Shown: positions 8,949 to 17,227, numbered from the stretch's first letter. The stretch is 64,000 nt of DNA from Nitrospira sp. (GCA_018242765.1 JAFEBH010000002.1:310001-374000), one strand, 5' to 3'. Notes: generated by a model not told the origin, from the letters alone. Numbers and translations are program-made.

Positions 8949-9080
8949 GCCTGTAATATTGCGATCTTCAGCTTCGCCTTTTCAGCAGGTCAGCTTCAAT
9001 ACGCGGGAGACGGACCTCGGAACACAGCGATGCACCCGGCGACCACCCACCCTTTCACTCACTCCAACAATCATTTTAGT

Positions 9081-9136
9081 TTTTCACACAGAATTGGCAT
9101 GTTCGTAACGAAAAGGAAACAACTCCCCGGTAGACT
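9081..9136 (+). promoter_or_regulatory. Pho-box-like promoter of the 27-aa membrane peptide gene
   Basis: Plus-strand 7-mers TTTTCAC (9081), AATTGGC (9092), TCGTAAC (9103) and AGGAAAC (9114), each 11 bases apart, followed by 10 bases and a -10-like TAGACT at 9131-9136. TCGTAAC is identical to the second repeat of the ppk1 promoter. The next good start codon is ATG 9217, 80 bases downstream. Confidence 0.5.
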
Positions 9137-9216
9137 CGCATTATGCCAAGCGGAGAGGAAGCAGGAACACACGCTCTTCAAACTATCACACTGAACCTGA
9201 AAGGAGGTGAAGCGCA

Positions 9217-9300
9217 ATGACCGGATGGATCATCGAAGCGTTTCTGTTGAGCGCCATCTTGGGACTCACCTATACCCTGTTATCTGTAGGTCGCGAGTAG
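9217..9300 (+). CDS. Tiny single-span membrane protein (27 aa)
   Basis: ATG 9217 to TAG 9300 encodes MTGWIIEAFLLSAILGLTYT plus LLSVGRE. It is almost entirely one hydrophobic helix with an acidic residue near the N-terminus and charged C-terminal RE. The ribosome site AAAGGAGGTGA is a near-perfect complement of the 16S 3' end, six bases before the ATG, which strongly favours real translation. The size and shape recall KdpF- or CcoQ-type accessory subunits, but no such complex is adjacent. It follows a Pho-box-like promoter. Confidence 0.65.
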   Translation: MTGWIIEAFLLSAILGLTYTLLSVGRE

Positions 9301-9334
9301 ATCACGTGTTTGATTCGAAAGAGGAGACTCGACA

Positions 9335-9403
9335 GTGACGCGAACTAGTCAGACGGGAGTCGGAATGGGCATCCTTGCCCCACCGGCTTTCGTCAGGAAG
9401 TAG
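9335..9403 (+). CDS. Possible 22-aa peptide ORF
   Basis: GTG 9335 preceded by AAAGAGGAG, reading MTRTSQTGVGMGILAPPAFV then RK and TAG. It follows the 27-aa membrane peptide by 34 bases. Composition is not membrane-like and no family is recognisable. The only support is the ribosome site and position. Confidence 0.3.
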   Translation: MTRTSQTGVGMGILAPPAFVRK

Positions 9404-9489
9404 AGTCGGCTCCATCGCCACACCCCCTGCCCTTAACTTCATGGGCGGAAAGACCATCCGTTCATCCGATTCGGTGCACTCACCTCAAA

Positions 9490-9564
9490 CTTCGAGAGCC
9501 TCAGGGTGAACGAAAAGGCCACTGAATATTCTGTTGTCTTCCGTTCGTGCTGAACCCATCGAAG
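9490..9564. repeat. REP-like imperfect palindrome
   Basis: Left arm at 9490-9512 begins CTTCGAGAGCCTCAGGGTGA; right arm at 9542-9564 begins CGTTCGTGCTGAACCCATCG. The arms pair imperfectly around a 29-base loop. The CTTCGA...CTCAGG...GAACG pattern resembles the palindromic mini-repeats scattered through many proteobacterial and Nitrospira genomes. Only one copy is in this window. Confidence 0.55.
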
Positions 9565-9803
9565 CACACAAATCGAGTCTTCCCGCATCCAGCGGTGAGA
9601 GGGCATGACCATGATAAGAATCGGATCTTGCTGCTACCGCGACGTTGTCGCCTGAAAGCGCAAGAGGCGTGTGAAAATGACAATCACCTATCCTGATCGC
9701 AAACAATGGAACAGGCTCAGAACGAGGCTCTACATTACTACTATGTTATCTCGCACAGCAGCCCCGTCCCAACCACTAGCCCATTGTCGATCAATGGATC
9801 AGC

Positions 9804-9917
9804 TCACCGAGCTGGCCTTAGTCGAATAAATATTCCACAAACACTGAGCACAACGATGGCCAAGCAGGTCATGAGAGACTTTACCAGTGAGAGCCCTATT
9901 CGCAGACGAATCCCCAT
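9804..9917 (-). CDS. Small basic membrane protein (37 aa)
   Basis: Minus-strand ATG at 9917 with GGGAGGAAAG seven to eight bases ahead. It encodes MGIRLRIGLSLVKSLMTCLA then IVVLSVCGIFIRLRPAR. One hydrophobic span lies between two Arg-rich ends. No family known to me. The good ribosome site and amphitopic layout support it; no homology evidence is available. Confidence 0.5.
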   Translation of the reverse strand: MGIRLRIGLSLVKSLMTCLAIVVLSVCGIFIRLRPAR

Positions 9918-10061
9918 ATGCTTTCCTCCCTATTTTACATTGAGAGACGCCGACTCGTTCCCGCTTCATCGCCCTAGAAATAAGGCTATCGCTTGCACGT
10001 CACCGTTGTATTACCGAATGGTTAATATCGTGTGACATTTCCACCCTCCATCTATTCGAAA

Positions 10062-10106
10062 AGTTTACGGATCTGTAATGTCTGCTTAACGCCCACGCAA
10101 TAGCTC
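10062..10106 (+). promoter_or_regulatory. Pho-box-like promoter of the CBS-pair gene
   Basis: 7-mers AGTTTAC (10062), CTGTAAT (10073) and GCTTAAC (10084) at 11-bp period, then 10 bases, then a weak -10-like TAGCTC at 10101-10106. The start codon is about 45 bases further. Confidence 0.5.
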
Positions 10107-10151
10107 GTTGGTACTCTGGATCCAATACAACAATTACACATGGAGGATCAG

Positions 10152-10535
10152 ATGGTCACAGTAGGAAACTTAATGCAGACAGAGCCAGTGACAGTGGAAG
10201 TAGGAACCTCGGTCGTGGAGGCCGCCAAACTCATGCGAGCCTGTAACGTCGAAAGTGTCCTGGTAACCTACCAAGCTCAGATCATCGGAATCGTGACAGA
10301 ATCAGACGTGGTCAAGAAGTTCGTGGGGGTAGAGAAAACGCCCTATTTCGTACCAGTCGAAGAGATCATGAGCAGCCCAGTACCCGGCATTGAAGAGCGG
10401 CGCCCGTTGACGGAAGCAGCCGACATGATGGATAAGCATCGGACCCTCCACCTCGGTGTCACCAAAGGAGGGGCGCTCATCGGTCTGGTGTCGGTCCGAG
10501 ATTTTCTCAGACCGGTCTCCATCGACGAGTTCTAA
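10152..10535 (+). CDS. CBS-domain pair protein
   Basis: 127 residues forming one Bateman module: CBS1 about 5-55 (NLMQTEPVTVEVGTSVVEAA ... GIVTESDVVKKFV) and CBS2 about 70-125 (IMSSPVPGIEERRPLTEAAD ... GLVSVRDFLRP). Such modules bind adenine nucleotides and regulate partners. The start is placed at ATG 10152, five bases after GGAGG; ATG 10140 would put the ribosome site inside the gene. No fused effector domain, so it must act on another protein. The Pho-box-like promoter suggests a role in phosphate stress. Confidence 0.85.
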   Translation: MVTVGNLMQTEPVTVEVGTSVVEAAKLMRACNVESVLVTYQAQIIGIVTESDVVKKFVGVEKTPYFVPVEEIMSSPVPGIEERRPLTEAADMMDKHRTLHLGVTKGGALIGLVSVRDFLRPVSIDEF

Positions 10536-10651
10536 GAACCTCACGGTTCATGACCTCTCCATCAATTCGCGAAGATAGCTCTTCCCCTTTCTTCCAAACA
10601 ACTCCCCCTTCGTTTGTTCTTCTCCATCCCTCCCTATTTGGCAAGCCTCAC

Positions 10652-10707
10652 AGTTAACACATGTTTTACGTGTTCGTGACCTTCTCGGAATGAGCATCCA
10701 CTACACT
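10652..10707 (+). promoter_or_regulatory. Pho-box-like promoter of the psiE-like gene
   Basis: 7-mers AGTTAAC (10652), GTTTTAC (10663) and TCGTGAC (10674), 11 bases apart, with a weaker fourth unit TCGGAAT (10685). Ten bases later comes a -10-like TACACT at 10702-10707. The downstream gene is a PsiE homologue, a phosphate-starvation-inducible family. Confidence 0.6.
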
Positions 10708-10740
10708 TCACCTTGAACAGCACTGGAAAGGAAAGAAGCC

Positions 10741-11238
10741 ATGGCAACATTCGACACCGTTCGGCTCTTTGACAGTGAACTTCTCCGGCAACGGCTCTCC
10801 CAGCTCGATCTCGAGGAGATGTGGAGCAAGGGCATGAAAGGGGTACTTAGTTTGGTGATATTGACACTCCTGATCGCTCTCACCGGCGGCGCGTTGAAAA
10901 CGTTGTGGGAGATTCGGCTTCTCTTTAAGCACTCAGGCGAAGTTGTCATGCGCCAAGTCATCGTCAACACACTCATGTTACTGGCACTTGTCGAGGTCTT
11001 CAAAACCACCGTGACCTACTTCCGAGAGGGACGCGTCAAGGTGACCTTCATCGTCGATACGATCTTGGTCGTCATGCTGACTGAAGTGATCTCGCAATGG
11101 TTCAAAGGAGGAGACTGGCAGCCGCTGACGGCCCTCTTGGGAAGTTTGGTGGTCCTCAGCGTCGTTCGCGTCTTGGCTGTCCGCTGGAGTCCAACGCTAC
11201 GAACCGGGACTCAGGATACTGGGCTGGTTGATCTTTAA
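10741..11238 (+). CDS. psiE: PsiE-like phosphate-starvation-inducible membrane protein
   Basis: 165 residues with four predicted membrane helices (about 33-53, 73-92, 105-121, 129-148). The order of hydrophobic segments, with LLALVEVFKTTVTYFREGRV between helices 2 and 3, matches the PsiE family. The biochemical role of PsiE is unknown; in E. coli it is induced by phosphate starvation. Ribosome site GGAAAGGAAAG precedes ATG 10741. The preceding Pho-box-like promoter agrees with the assignment. A 64-residue gene follows 17 bases later. Confidence 0.8.
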   Translation: MATFDTVRLFDSELLRQRLSQLDLEEMWSKGMKGVLSLVILTLLIALTGGALKTLWEIRLLFKHSGEVVMRQVIVNTLMLLALVEVFKTTVTYFREGRVKVTFIVDTILVVMLTEVISQWFKGGDWQPLTALLGSLVVLSVVRVLAVRWSPTLRTGTQDTGLVDL

Positions 11239-11255
11239 CTCATGGGAGGTATTCA

Positions 11256-11450
11256 ATGGTTCAATCACCTGCGACAAAACTACTCACCATCCTTCGCGAG
11301 CGGCAACGGATTCCTCTTGAAGAGTTTGTGGCCTGCTGCCCTGAGCTCACATGGAATCAGGTCTTCTCGCTCGTGGATGACCTCAGCCGTCACGCGTTGA
11401 TTGGCTTGCATCGGCGCGGCGTCGACTACGAATTACGAGCGCTCTCGTAA
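11256..11450 (+). CDS. Small helical protein, possible winged-helix fold (64 aa)
   Basis: ATG 11256 behind GGGAGGT. The sequence LLTILRERQRIPLEEFVACC, then ELTWNQVFSLVDDLSRHALI, then GLHRRGVDYELRAL has the helix-helix-helix-hairpin rhythm of a mini winged helix, as in small DNA-binding or adaptor proteins. No definite family. Probably co-transcribed with the psiE-like gene. Confidence 0.7.
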   Translation: MVQSPATKLLTILRERQRIPLEEFVACCPELTWNQVFSLVDDLSRHALIGLHRRGVDYELRALS

Positions 11451-11578
11451 TTCGCCAAGCGGCTAGTGCTTTGTTCCAGGCGAGCTCGGACTTCTCGGAG
11501 ACTGTTGAAACGCGAAGTCTGAACGGATCCCGATTGTTGGACACTGGCTAGCGCTAGGTGAACGTGACTCGTAGAGTG

Positions 11579-12298
11579 TTACCAGTCCGCGCCAAGCCGA
11601 TCGATGACGATATGATGGACCACAGTGTGCTTCCCCAAGGTTGAGAGGTACACAGCGGCCTCAGCGACATCAAATGGATCGATCTTTTCACTGCGTTCAA
11701 TTTCCGAGTGAGGGGCATCCACCAATTCGTCTGCCACAGCTCCCGGGCAGATAGCACTGACCTTGATACCGTAAGGCCTACCTTCATCAGCCAGGGACTT
11801 GGTCAAAGCCATAATGCCGTGCTTCGACGCGCTATAGATTCCCGTGCCTCCCCAGGCTTGCAGCCCAGCCACACTCGACATATTGAGAATCACCCCGCCG
11901 CCCTGCCGCTTCATTTGTCGGAAGCCAGCTCGACAGCACAAGAAGGTGCCGCGTAAGTTGATGTTCATCACCTCGTCAAATGTCTTGGTGCTCATTTCAG
12001 CGATTCGTCCACCGCCGCCGATGCCGGCATTGTTGACGAGAATATCGATCCGGCCATAACGAGACACTGATTCGCCTATCAGTCGTTCCACCTGCCGCTC
12101 ATCAGCCACGTCGGTCTGGATGGCTATGGCCTCTCCGCCATTTTCCCGTATCTGTTGCACCGTCTCCTGACAGAGTATCGTTCGCCTTGCTGCAACAATC
12201 ACCATGGCTCCCTCCAAGGCAAACCGAAGGGCAATGGCCTTGCCGATTCCGCTGCTGCTCCCTGTGATAATCGCTATCTTGTCTCTTAATCGAAGCAT
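11579..12298 (-). CDS. Short-chain dehydrogenase/reductase
   Basis: 239 residues, classical SDR. Cofactor motif TGSSSGIGKA (13-22), NNAGIGGGG, and the catalytic triad with S in MSSVAG and Y-x-x-x-K in YSASKHG. An Arg-rich stretch after beta-2 (AARRTI) favours NADP(H). The C-terminal ICPGAVADELVD is typical. Substrate unknown. No operon partner overlaps; the cytochrome gene lies 36 bases downstream on the same strand. Confidence 0.88.
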   Translation of the reverse strand: MLRLRDKIAIITGSSSGIGKAIALRFALEGAMVIVAARRTILCQETVQQIRENGGEAIAIQTDVADERQVERLIGESVSRYGRIDILVNNAGIGGGGRIAEMSTKTFDEVMNINLRGTFLCCRAGFRQMKRQGGGVILNMSSVAGLQAWGGTGIYSASKHGIMALTKSLADEGRPYGIKVSAICPGAVADELVDAPHSEIERSEKIDPFDVAEAAVYLSTLGKHTVVHHIVIDRLGADW

Positions 12299-12333
12299 GT
12301 TCCACTTACAGGGTCGCCGTGGTTCGCTCTCAT

Positions 12334-12888
12334 TCAGTGCACATCAGGCCGTGGATCGAGAATGAACCCATTCCGATTGGGCATCTCAATTTTGGGGAGA
12401 CTATAGGCATCAAGAATGGCATCCCCAGCAAGAATCTGGTTTTGGTACAGCAGCCAGGCAACCAGCGCGTAGATTTCGTCTGGTTTCAGCGACTGCGGTG
12501 CGGTAAACGGCATCGCACGACGAAGATAGTCGTACAACGTCGTAGCATAGGGCCAATAGCTCCCGATTGTTTTAAGCGGCTTGGTCGTCTGCAAACTGCC
12601 CTGCCCACCGACCAGTACCTCATTCGGTCCCTCTTTCCCGGTGAGCCCATGGCAGGCAGCACATTTCATAGCATAGAGCTGTGCACCCTGTTTCACCGTG
12701 CCCTGCCCTGGTGGCAATCCTTGTCCATCCGGCGAGACGTCGATGTTCCACGCTGCCATATCGCCCTCCGATGCAGGGTTACCCAATCCAAAGACTGAAG
12801 CACCCACTTCTGCAGATAATCCAGCCGGTGGAATGCATAACACAAGCATCACCACGCCGACAGAAACAATCCAATGACCGTTAGGCAT
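12334..12888 (-). CDS. SoxD-like c-type cytochrome
   Basis: 184 residues with a signal peptide (about 1-26) and one haem-binding site C76-A-A-C79-H80. A distal Met could come from RRAMPFTAPQSL, the usual PF-x-x-P-x-S-L motif of SoxD/SorB-type cytochromes. Its start codon lies inside the end of the upstream molybdoenzyme gene (8-base overlap), so the two are translated together and probably form a periplasmic complex. It is shorter than two-domain SoxD proteins. Confidence 0.82.
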   Translation of the reverse strand: MPNGHWIVSVGVVMLVLCIPPAGLSAEVGASVFGLGNPASEGDMAAWNIDVSPDGQGLPPGQGTVKQGAQLYAMKCAACHGLTGKEGPNEVLVGGQGSLQTTKPLKTIGSYWPYATTLYDYLRRAMPFTAPQSLKPDEIYALVAWLLYQNQILAGDAILDAYSLPKIEMPNRNGFILDPRPDVH

Positions 12889-14140
12889 AGACGTTCCTCA
12901 CGAGGCCGTCTCGCCCGATCTTCCAGCTCTGAATCCCGTTGTAATGGTAGCTTGAGTGGGTGCCGCGGACTTTGATGAGGGCATCACGGGTCGGCTGCTG
13001 ATATCCGGTCTCATCGAGACAGCGACTCTGGATGATGGTCTCCTGGCCATCCCATTTCCAGGGGAACCGAAAGCGCGTATGGCATTTGGGCAACACCGGT
13101 TCTTGTAGCTGGGCTGGTTGCCAGGTCCGGCCAGCATCCACCGATACGTCCACGGTTGTGATTCGCCCCCTCCCGCTCCACGCCAGCCCTTGAATTTCAT
13201 GAAAACCTTGCCGGAGCTGCTGTTGCCCAGATGGTTTTGTGATGACCGACTTCGCCTCCATGACGAGACTGAACTGATAGGCTTTCCCGTCAGGAAGCAG
13301 ATCCGTATATTTCGCCGTCTCCCACCTGGTCATGAACGGCGCCGATCCCAGTTTCAATCGTCTCAGCCATTTCACGTTGATGTTACCCTCGAACCCTGGC
13401 AAGAGCAGCCGCAGCGGATACCCCTGTTCAGGCCGAATGGCTTCACCATTTTGGCCGTAGCACACCATCGCTTCGTTCAGTACCTCATCGGTGAGCGGCA
13501 CACTGCGAGCCAAGGCAGCGGCATCGCTTCCTTCCGCCAACATCCAGGTGGCTCCCCGCTGTGCATGAACCGCATCCAGCAAGGTAGATAGTTTGACACC
13601 GGTCCACTCACTTGTGCTCATTAGGCCATGAAGACCCTGCACTGTAGCATCTCGTGCCTCGCCCCATCCGTCTCGGCTGTTCCCGGAACATTCCACAAAG
13701 GCGATACGAGATGCCGACGGCAACCGCATCAACTCCTCTATCGTGAAGAACAAGGGATGACCGACCAACCCGTGGATGAGCAAGCGATGGCGGGTTGGAT
13801 TGATTGCCGGCACCCCGTTATGGTGTCGCTCGAAGTGGAGCCCTGAAGGGGTGATAATCCCCTGGAGATCTTGAAGCGGAGTGGTGGAAGAGGTCGTCGA
13901 GATCAGTCGCGTCTGTTTTTCAAACGATGCCCGCTCGCCATAGGGACGCGGCAGAGCACCAGGTACGCGCATCGGATCACGTACGTCAGTTGGTTCTTCG
14001 GCTTGCGCGTCGAACAGCGCCGACGATGCACCCATCGCCAACAGTGACACACCGCCGGCAAGGAATTGCCGCCGATTGAGTGATGGCGCACCCTGCGCTC
14101 GATTTGAATATTCCTGGTCATCCCGGGTGGCTTCGCTCAT
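12881..14140 (-). CDS. soxC: SoxC-like sulfite/sulfane dehydrogenase, molybdopterin subunit
   Basis: 419 residues. A twin-arginine signal (NRRQFLAGG, R23-R24) sends it folded to the periplasm. The Mo-cofactor domain has the ligand Cys C151 in FVECSGNSRDGWG and the typical GLHGLMSTSEWTGVKLSTLL. A Mo-Co dimerisation domain covers about 300-415. In SoxCD this enzyme oxidises the sulfane sulfur bound to SoxY, but no soxXYZAB genes are in this window, so sulfite or another S-oxide is possible. ATG 14140 is chosen over 14155 because GGAGG lies eight bases before it. Confidence 0.82.
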   Translation of the reverse strand: MSEATRDDQEYSNRAQGAPSLNRRQFLAGGVSLLAMGASSALFDAQAEEPTDVRDPMRVPGALPRPYGERASFEKQTRLISTTSSTTPLQDLQGIITPSGLHFERHHNGVPAINPTRHRLLIHGLVGHPLFFTIEELMRLPSASRIAFVECSGNSRDGWGEARDATVQGLHGLMSTSEWTGVKLSTLLDAVHAQRGATWMLAEGSDAAALARSVPLTDEVLNEAMVCYGQNGEAIRPEQGYPLRLLLPGFEGNINVKWLRRLKLGSAPFMTRWETAKYTDLLPDGKAYQFSLVMEAKSVITKPSGQQQLRQGFHEIQGLAWSGRGRITTVDVSVDAGRTWQPAQLQEPVLPKCHTRFRFPWKWDGQETIIQSRCLDETGYQQPTRDALIKVRGTHSSYHYNGIQSWKIGRDGLVRNVYA

Positions 14141-14347
14141 CGGATAGGCCTCCATGCGATGTTGATCGAGATGAACAGGACGATTTTACGCCCGTTCGTG
14201 AGCTGAGCCAACAGGCAATTGCGGGCCACACGTTTTACCCCTTTGCAAGGAGTCGCCAAGTTGGTACCTGGCACAACCACATCTTGATGTTTGGGTGCTT
14301 CATGAGCAACGGGCGCGCTATACTGTGTACCTACCTGCGAACCCTCC

Positions 14348-15340
14348 TCACAGCTGCACGACCACCTTGCCGATGTTGATATGCTGTTCCAGCATCGTGT
14401 GGCCCGCTCGAAGATTCTCGACGGTCAGGCCATTCAACCGCCTATTCGCCGTAGTCCGCATCCTGCCGGACTCGGTCAAATCCTTTATCTTATTTAAGAT
14501 CTTTCCCTGCGACTCCATGCGATAGTCAAACATTGACTTCGTAAACATCAGTTCCCAATGCAGACTCACGGCTTTGCGCTTAAAGATCGAGATGTCCAGC
14601 CCATCGGCATCGTCGATAATCCCGATTTCGCCGAACGGTGCGATGATCTCAGCCATGTTGCTCCAGTGCTGGCCAGAATGGGTCGTACTGAAAATGAAAT
14701 CGACGAACCGGATCCTCAGTGCTCGGATCTCCAAGACGAAATCCTGATGTGACACCACATGGTCCGCACCGAGACCAGCGACCCACTGTTTACTCTCCGG
14801 TCGAGACGCCGTGGCGATGACGGTCATCGAGGTGTTCAACTTGAATAATTGGATTGCTTGCGAACCGACGCCTCCGGCACCGCCAATAATGAAGGCTGTT
14901 CGTCTATCATCTCCCGTGAGCCGCATCTTTTCAAAGAGCATCTCATAGGCCGTCAGGCTCGTCAGTGGAAGAGCTGCCGCATCAGCAAATGAAAGATTCT
15001 TTGGCTTCAAGGCCACGAGCCGTTCATCCACCAGTTGCCTGGTTGCGTATGACCCGGCTCGATTGAGATCTCCGCTGTAGAACACTTCGTCACCGACCTT
15101 GAAGCAAGTCGCATTGCTGCCGCACGCTCGCACAATCCCGGAGGCATCCCAGCCAAGAATCACCGGTTGACCATCCGTCCCGGATCGGCGTGAGCGAATC
15201 TTGTAGTCGATGGGGTTTAAGCCAACGGCCTTCACCTCGACCAAGAGATCGCGGCCGGTTGGAGTGGGATCCGGCAATTCCATCAACTGAAGATTGAACG
15301 CATTCAGCGCATGTGCCTGTGTGTAGCCAATGGCTTTCAT
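14348..15340 (-). CDS. MDR-family oxidoreductase, zinc-type alcohol dehydrogenase-like
   Basis: 330 residues from ATG 15340, which has GGGAGG five bases ahead; the longer frame adds an unsupported leader. The N-terminal GroES-like domain has VKAVGLNPIDYKIRS and ILGWDASGIV; the Rossmann part has IIGGAGGVGSQAIQLFKL. The zinc-ligand Cys/His residues of true zinc alcohol dehydrogenases are absent, so it is more likely an NADPH-dependent quinone or enone reductase of the adh_fam_1 group. Substrate unknown. Confidence 0.85.
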   Translation of the reverse strand: MKAIGYTQAHALNAFNLQLMELPDPTPTGRDLLVEVKAVGLNPIDYKIRSRRSGTDGQPVILGWDASGIVRACGSNATCFKVGDEVFYSGDLNRAGSYATRQLVDERLVALKPKNLSFADAAALPLTSLTAYEMLFEKMRLTGDDRRTAFIIGGAGGVGSQAIQLFKLNTSMTVIATASRPESKQWVAGLGADHVVSHQDFVLEIRALRIRFVDFIFSTTHSGQHWSNMAEIIAPFGEIGIIDDADGLDISIFKRKAVSLHWELMFTKSMFDYRMESQGKILNKIKDLTESGRMRTTANRRLNGLTVENLRAGHTMLEQHINIGKVVVQL

Positions 15341-15694
15341 CCTTGCCTCCCGTGGTGCATCTACCATAAAGATGCGTGGACTTGGAAGACAAGCACAGAG
15401 ATGATCGTCCAATCCAAGAGGGTTACGGGAAAACGATTTGGACCGAGCTCACATAAACTACGACGGGAATTCTTAACCAGGCCCAGTGAATCCAGGATCA
15501 AGTAGGGGGACGTCGCGTACTTTCTGGAATGCGCTTCCGAGCAATGCGGGACCGACGTGTGCTGATCTTTGCACAGCCAAGTGCATCGCCTACGAAAACC
15601 ACAGCAAGATGTCCGCAAGAAAGTAGGACTACAGTCCAAAGCGTTGTTGCCACGGAGGGAGAAAGGGCTAGGGATACACGGGGAAAATGGACTC
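15341..15694. other. Intergenic stretch without recognisable gene
   Basis: 354 bases between two minus-strand genes. Frames on both strands are broken or lack good starts. No terminator-like hairpin with a T-run and no known repeat was found by eye. Confidence 0.5.
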
Positions 15695-17227
15695 CTAAAA
15701 CGGCAATACTTTTTTCACATCCTGCTGCAACCTGACGAGGTCGTACTTCAGAAGCAAATTGATCCTGAAGCCTTCTCCCGACACATCATCCTTGTTGACG
15801 CGTTGTCCCCACATAAAGCCTCCACCGATCGTCACTCCTTGCGCAGGGCTATACATGAGATTGCAATCGAGATACTGCGTTCTCTTGTACGTCTCAGCTG
15901 GAGAGCGATCTGTGCTATTCACTTGGAGAAAACCATAGGTCACGGTTGACCGCCAATATTCATTCCAGAAGTGTTGAATGGCCGCATAGCCTCCATAGGC
16001 CGGCTGTGCTTGGACGGCTCCGGATGACTCATACCCTGCGTCCAGATTGAGATTTTTCGTATCGGTGAAGTACCGAGAGATCCCCTCCCCATACACACCT
16101 TGAAATACAAAGTTATCCCGCCCCCATAGTCGTATGAGCCCTGATACCATCACCCCATACCCGAACACATGGTCTGATTGCCCGGAACTCGTCACTCCAC
16201 CGACTGAGCGAAAGAGTCCTGCGGTGTTGAAGTGGTAATCATCGGTTTCATATCGATAGCGGACCACAAAGTCTGGAAATGGACTGGTTGACGACATGGG
16301 TTGTGCCGTCACTGGATTGATCGACGGAATCCCGGACGATGGCTGTTCAGCCGCAATCGAGATGGTATGCCCCTTGGCCCATCGGTGTGTGTATCGAACC
16401 TGAGGATTGAATTGAAAGATCCAGGAGTTTGGCCCGTTGAAGTCTACTGTTTCGGGAATGACATCCGAATCGTGAAACGTTGACCAGGCCTGCCCGATGA
16501 GCAGATTCTTGAACTGCCCGTAGAAGTGGCGCAAGCGAAAATTCGTGCTATTCCCTGGGCCAACAAAGTCAAACTCGATATAGGTTCGCAAGACATCCCA
16601 CCGGGTCTCCGTCCTTGTTTCAAGACTGACCCGTGAGGTTCTCGCGGTCATATTGTAATTGGAGGTGTCAAAGTTCGGGGTTGGAATGGACTCGGGTCTG
16701 AACTGGTTGATATTGCCAAGCTGACTGAAATCGTATATTGCATCAGTCCTGATGTACCCTCCTACCCGCATCAGGGTATGAGAACCAGGAAAGCGGAAAA
16801 ACCCACGCAGAGCTGGGTCAAACGGTGCATTGTCCGGTCGAGCATCGGCATACGCATCTTCTGTGACAAGCTCTCGTTCGCGATCTATAGCAGGAACCTC
16901 CGTTTGAATTCCCGATGGAAGTGGCTCATCAGGCGGTGGTTTTTCTTTCTTCATGTCTTCAACGGATTGTTCCAGCTGTTTGACCCTATCCTTCAAAGCC
17001 TCTATCTCTGCTTGTTGAGTCGGTGCTTCAGAGCTTTTGGCATCGATGCTGGGACCTTGCGCAAATGCCCAAGATGGCGCATATGTCACACTCATGATCA
17101 CAAGCGCATGTGCAATTACCAACCTCCCTCCGCACCGGCCCCTTCCACTCATGCGAGAGCAGCGGCCCTCAGCCGACTTTTCTTTTGCTCTTCTGCTGAT
17201 TCCCGTTAAATGAAGTCGCTTTACCAA
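15695..17227 (-). CDS. DcaP-like outer-membrane porin
   Basis: 510 residues if started at TTG 17227; ATG 17152 gives 485 residues and places the signal peptide (HALVIMSVTYAPSWAFAQ) nearer the N-terminus. Neither start has a strong ribosome site. After the signal comes a short coiled coil (EIEALKDRVKQLEQSVEDMK), as in trimeric DcaP-type porins, then a barrel with MRVGGYIRTDAIYDF, FRLRHFYGQF, LIGQAWSTFHD and a C-terminal Phe typical of outer-membrane barrels. DcaP relatives take up organic acids and other small molecules. Exact substrate unknown. Confidence 0.8.
   Translation of the reverse strand: MVKRLHLTGISRRAKEKSAEGRCSRMSGRGRCGGRLVIAHALVIMSVTYAPSWAFAQGPSIDAKSSEAPTQQAEIEALKDRVKQLEQSVEDMKKEKPPPDEPLPSGIQTEVPAIDRERELVTEDAYADARPDNAPFDPALRGFFRFPGSHTLMRVGGYIRTDAIYDFSQLGNINQFRPESIPTPNFDTSNYNMTARTSRVSLETRTETRWDVLRTYIEFDFVGPGNSTNFRLRHFYGQFKNLLIGQAWSTFHDSDVIPETVDFNGPNSWIFQFNPQVRYTHRWAKGHTISIAAEQPSSGIPSINPVTAQPMSSTSPFPDFVVRYRYETDDYHFNTAGLFRSVGGVTSSGQSDHVFGYGVMVSGLIRLWGRDNFVFQGVYGEGISRYFTDTKNLNLDAGYESSGAVQAQPAYGGYAAIQHFWNEYWRSTVTYGFLQVNSTDRSPAETYKRTQYLDCNLMYSPAQGVTIGGGFMWGQRVNKDDVSGEGFRINLLLKYDLVRLQQDVKKVLPF

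Larger units (their letters stand above)
9404..10061. other. Gene-poor stretch with palindromic repeat and one mini-ORF
   Basis: About 660 bases between the peptide ORFs and the CBS-gene promoter. It holds a REP-like imperfect palindrome (9490-9564) and a 37-residue minus-strand ORF (9804-9917). The other open frames here have poor starts and no recognisable protein content. Confidence 0.5.

Noticed and set aside
9485..9706. 73-codon minus frame across the REP-like palindrome
   Set aside because: It spans the palindromic repeat, has no Shine-Dalgarno sequence and no protein-like composition.
15341..15694. Remnant of an insertion sequence between the oxidoreductase and porin genes
   Set aside because: No terminal inverted repeats, target duplication or transposase motif could be seen.
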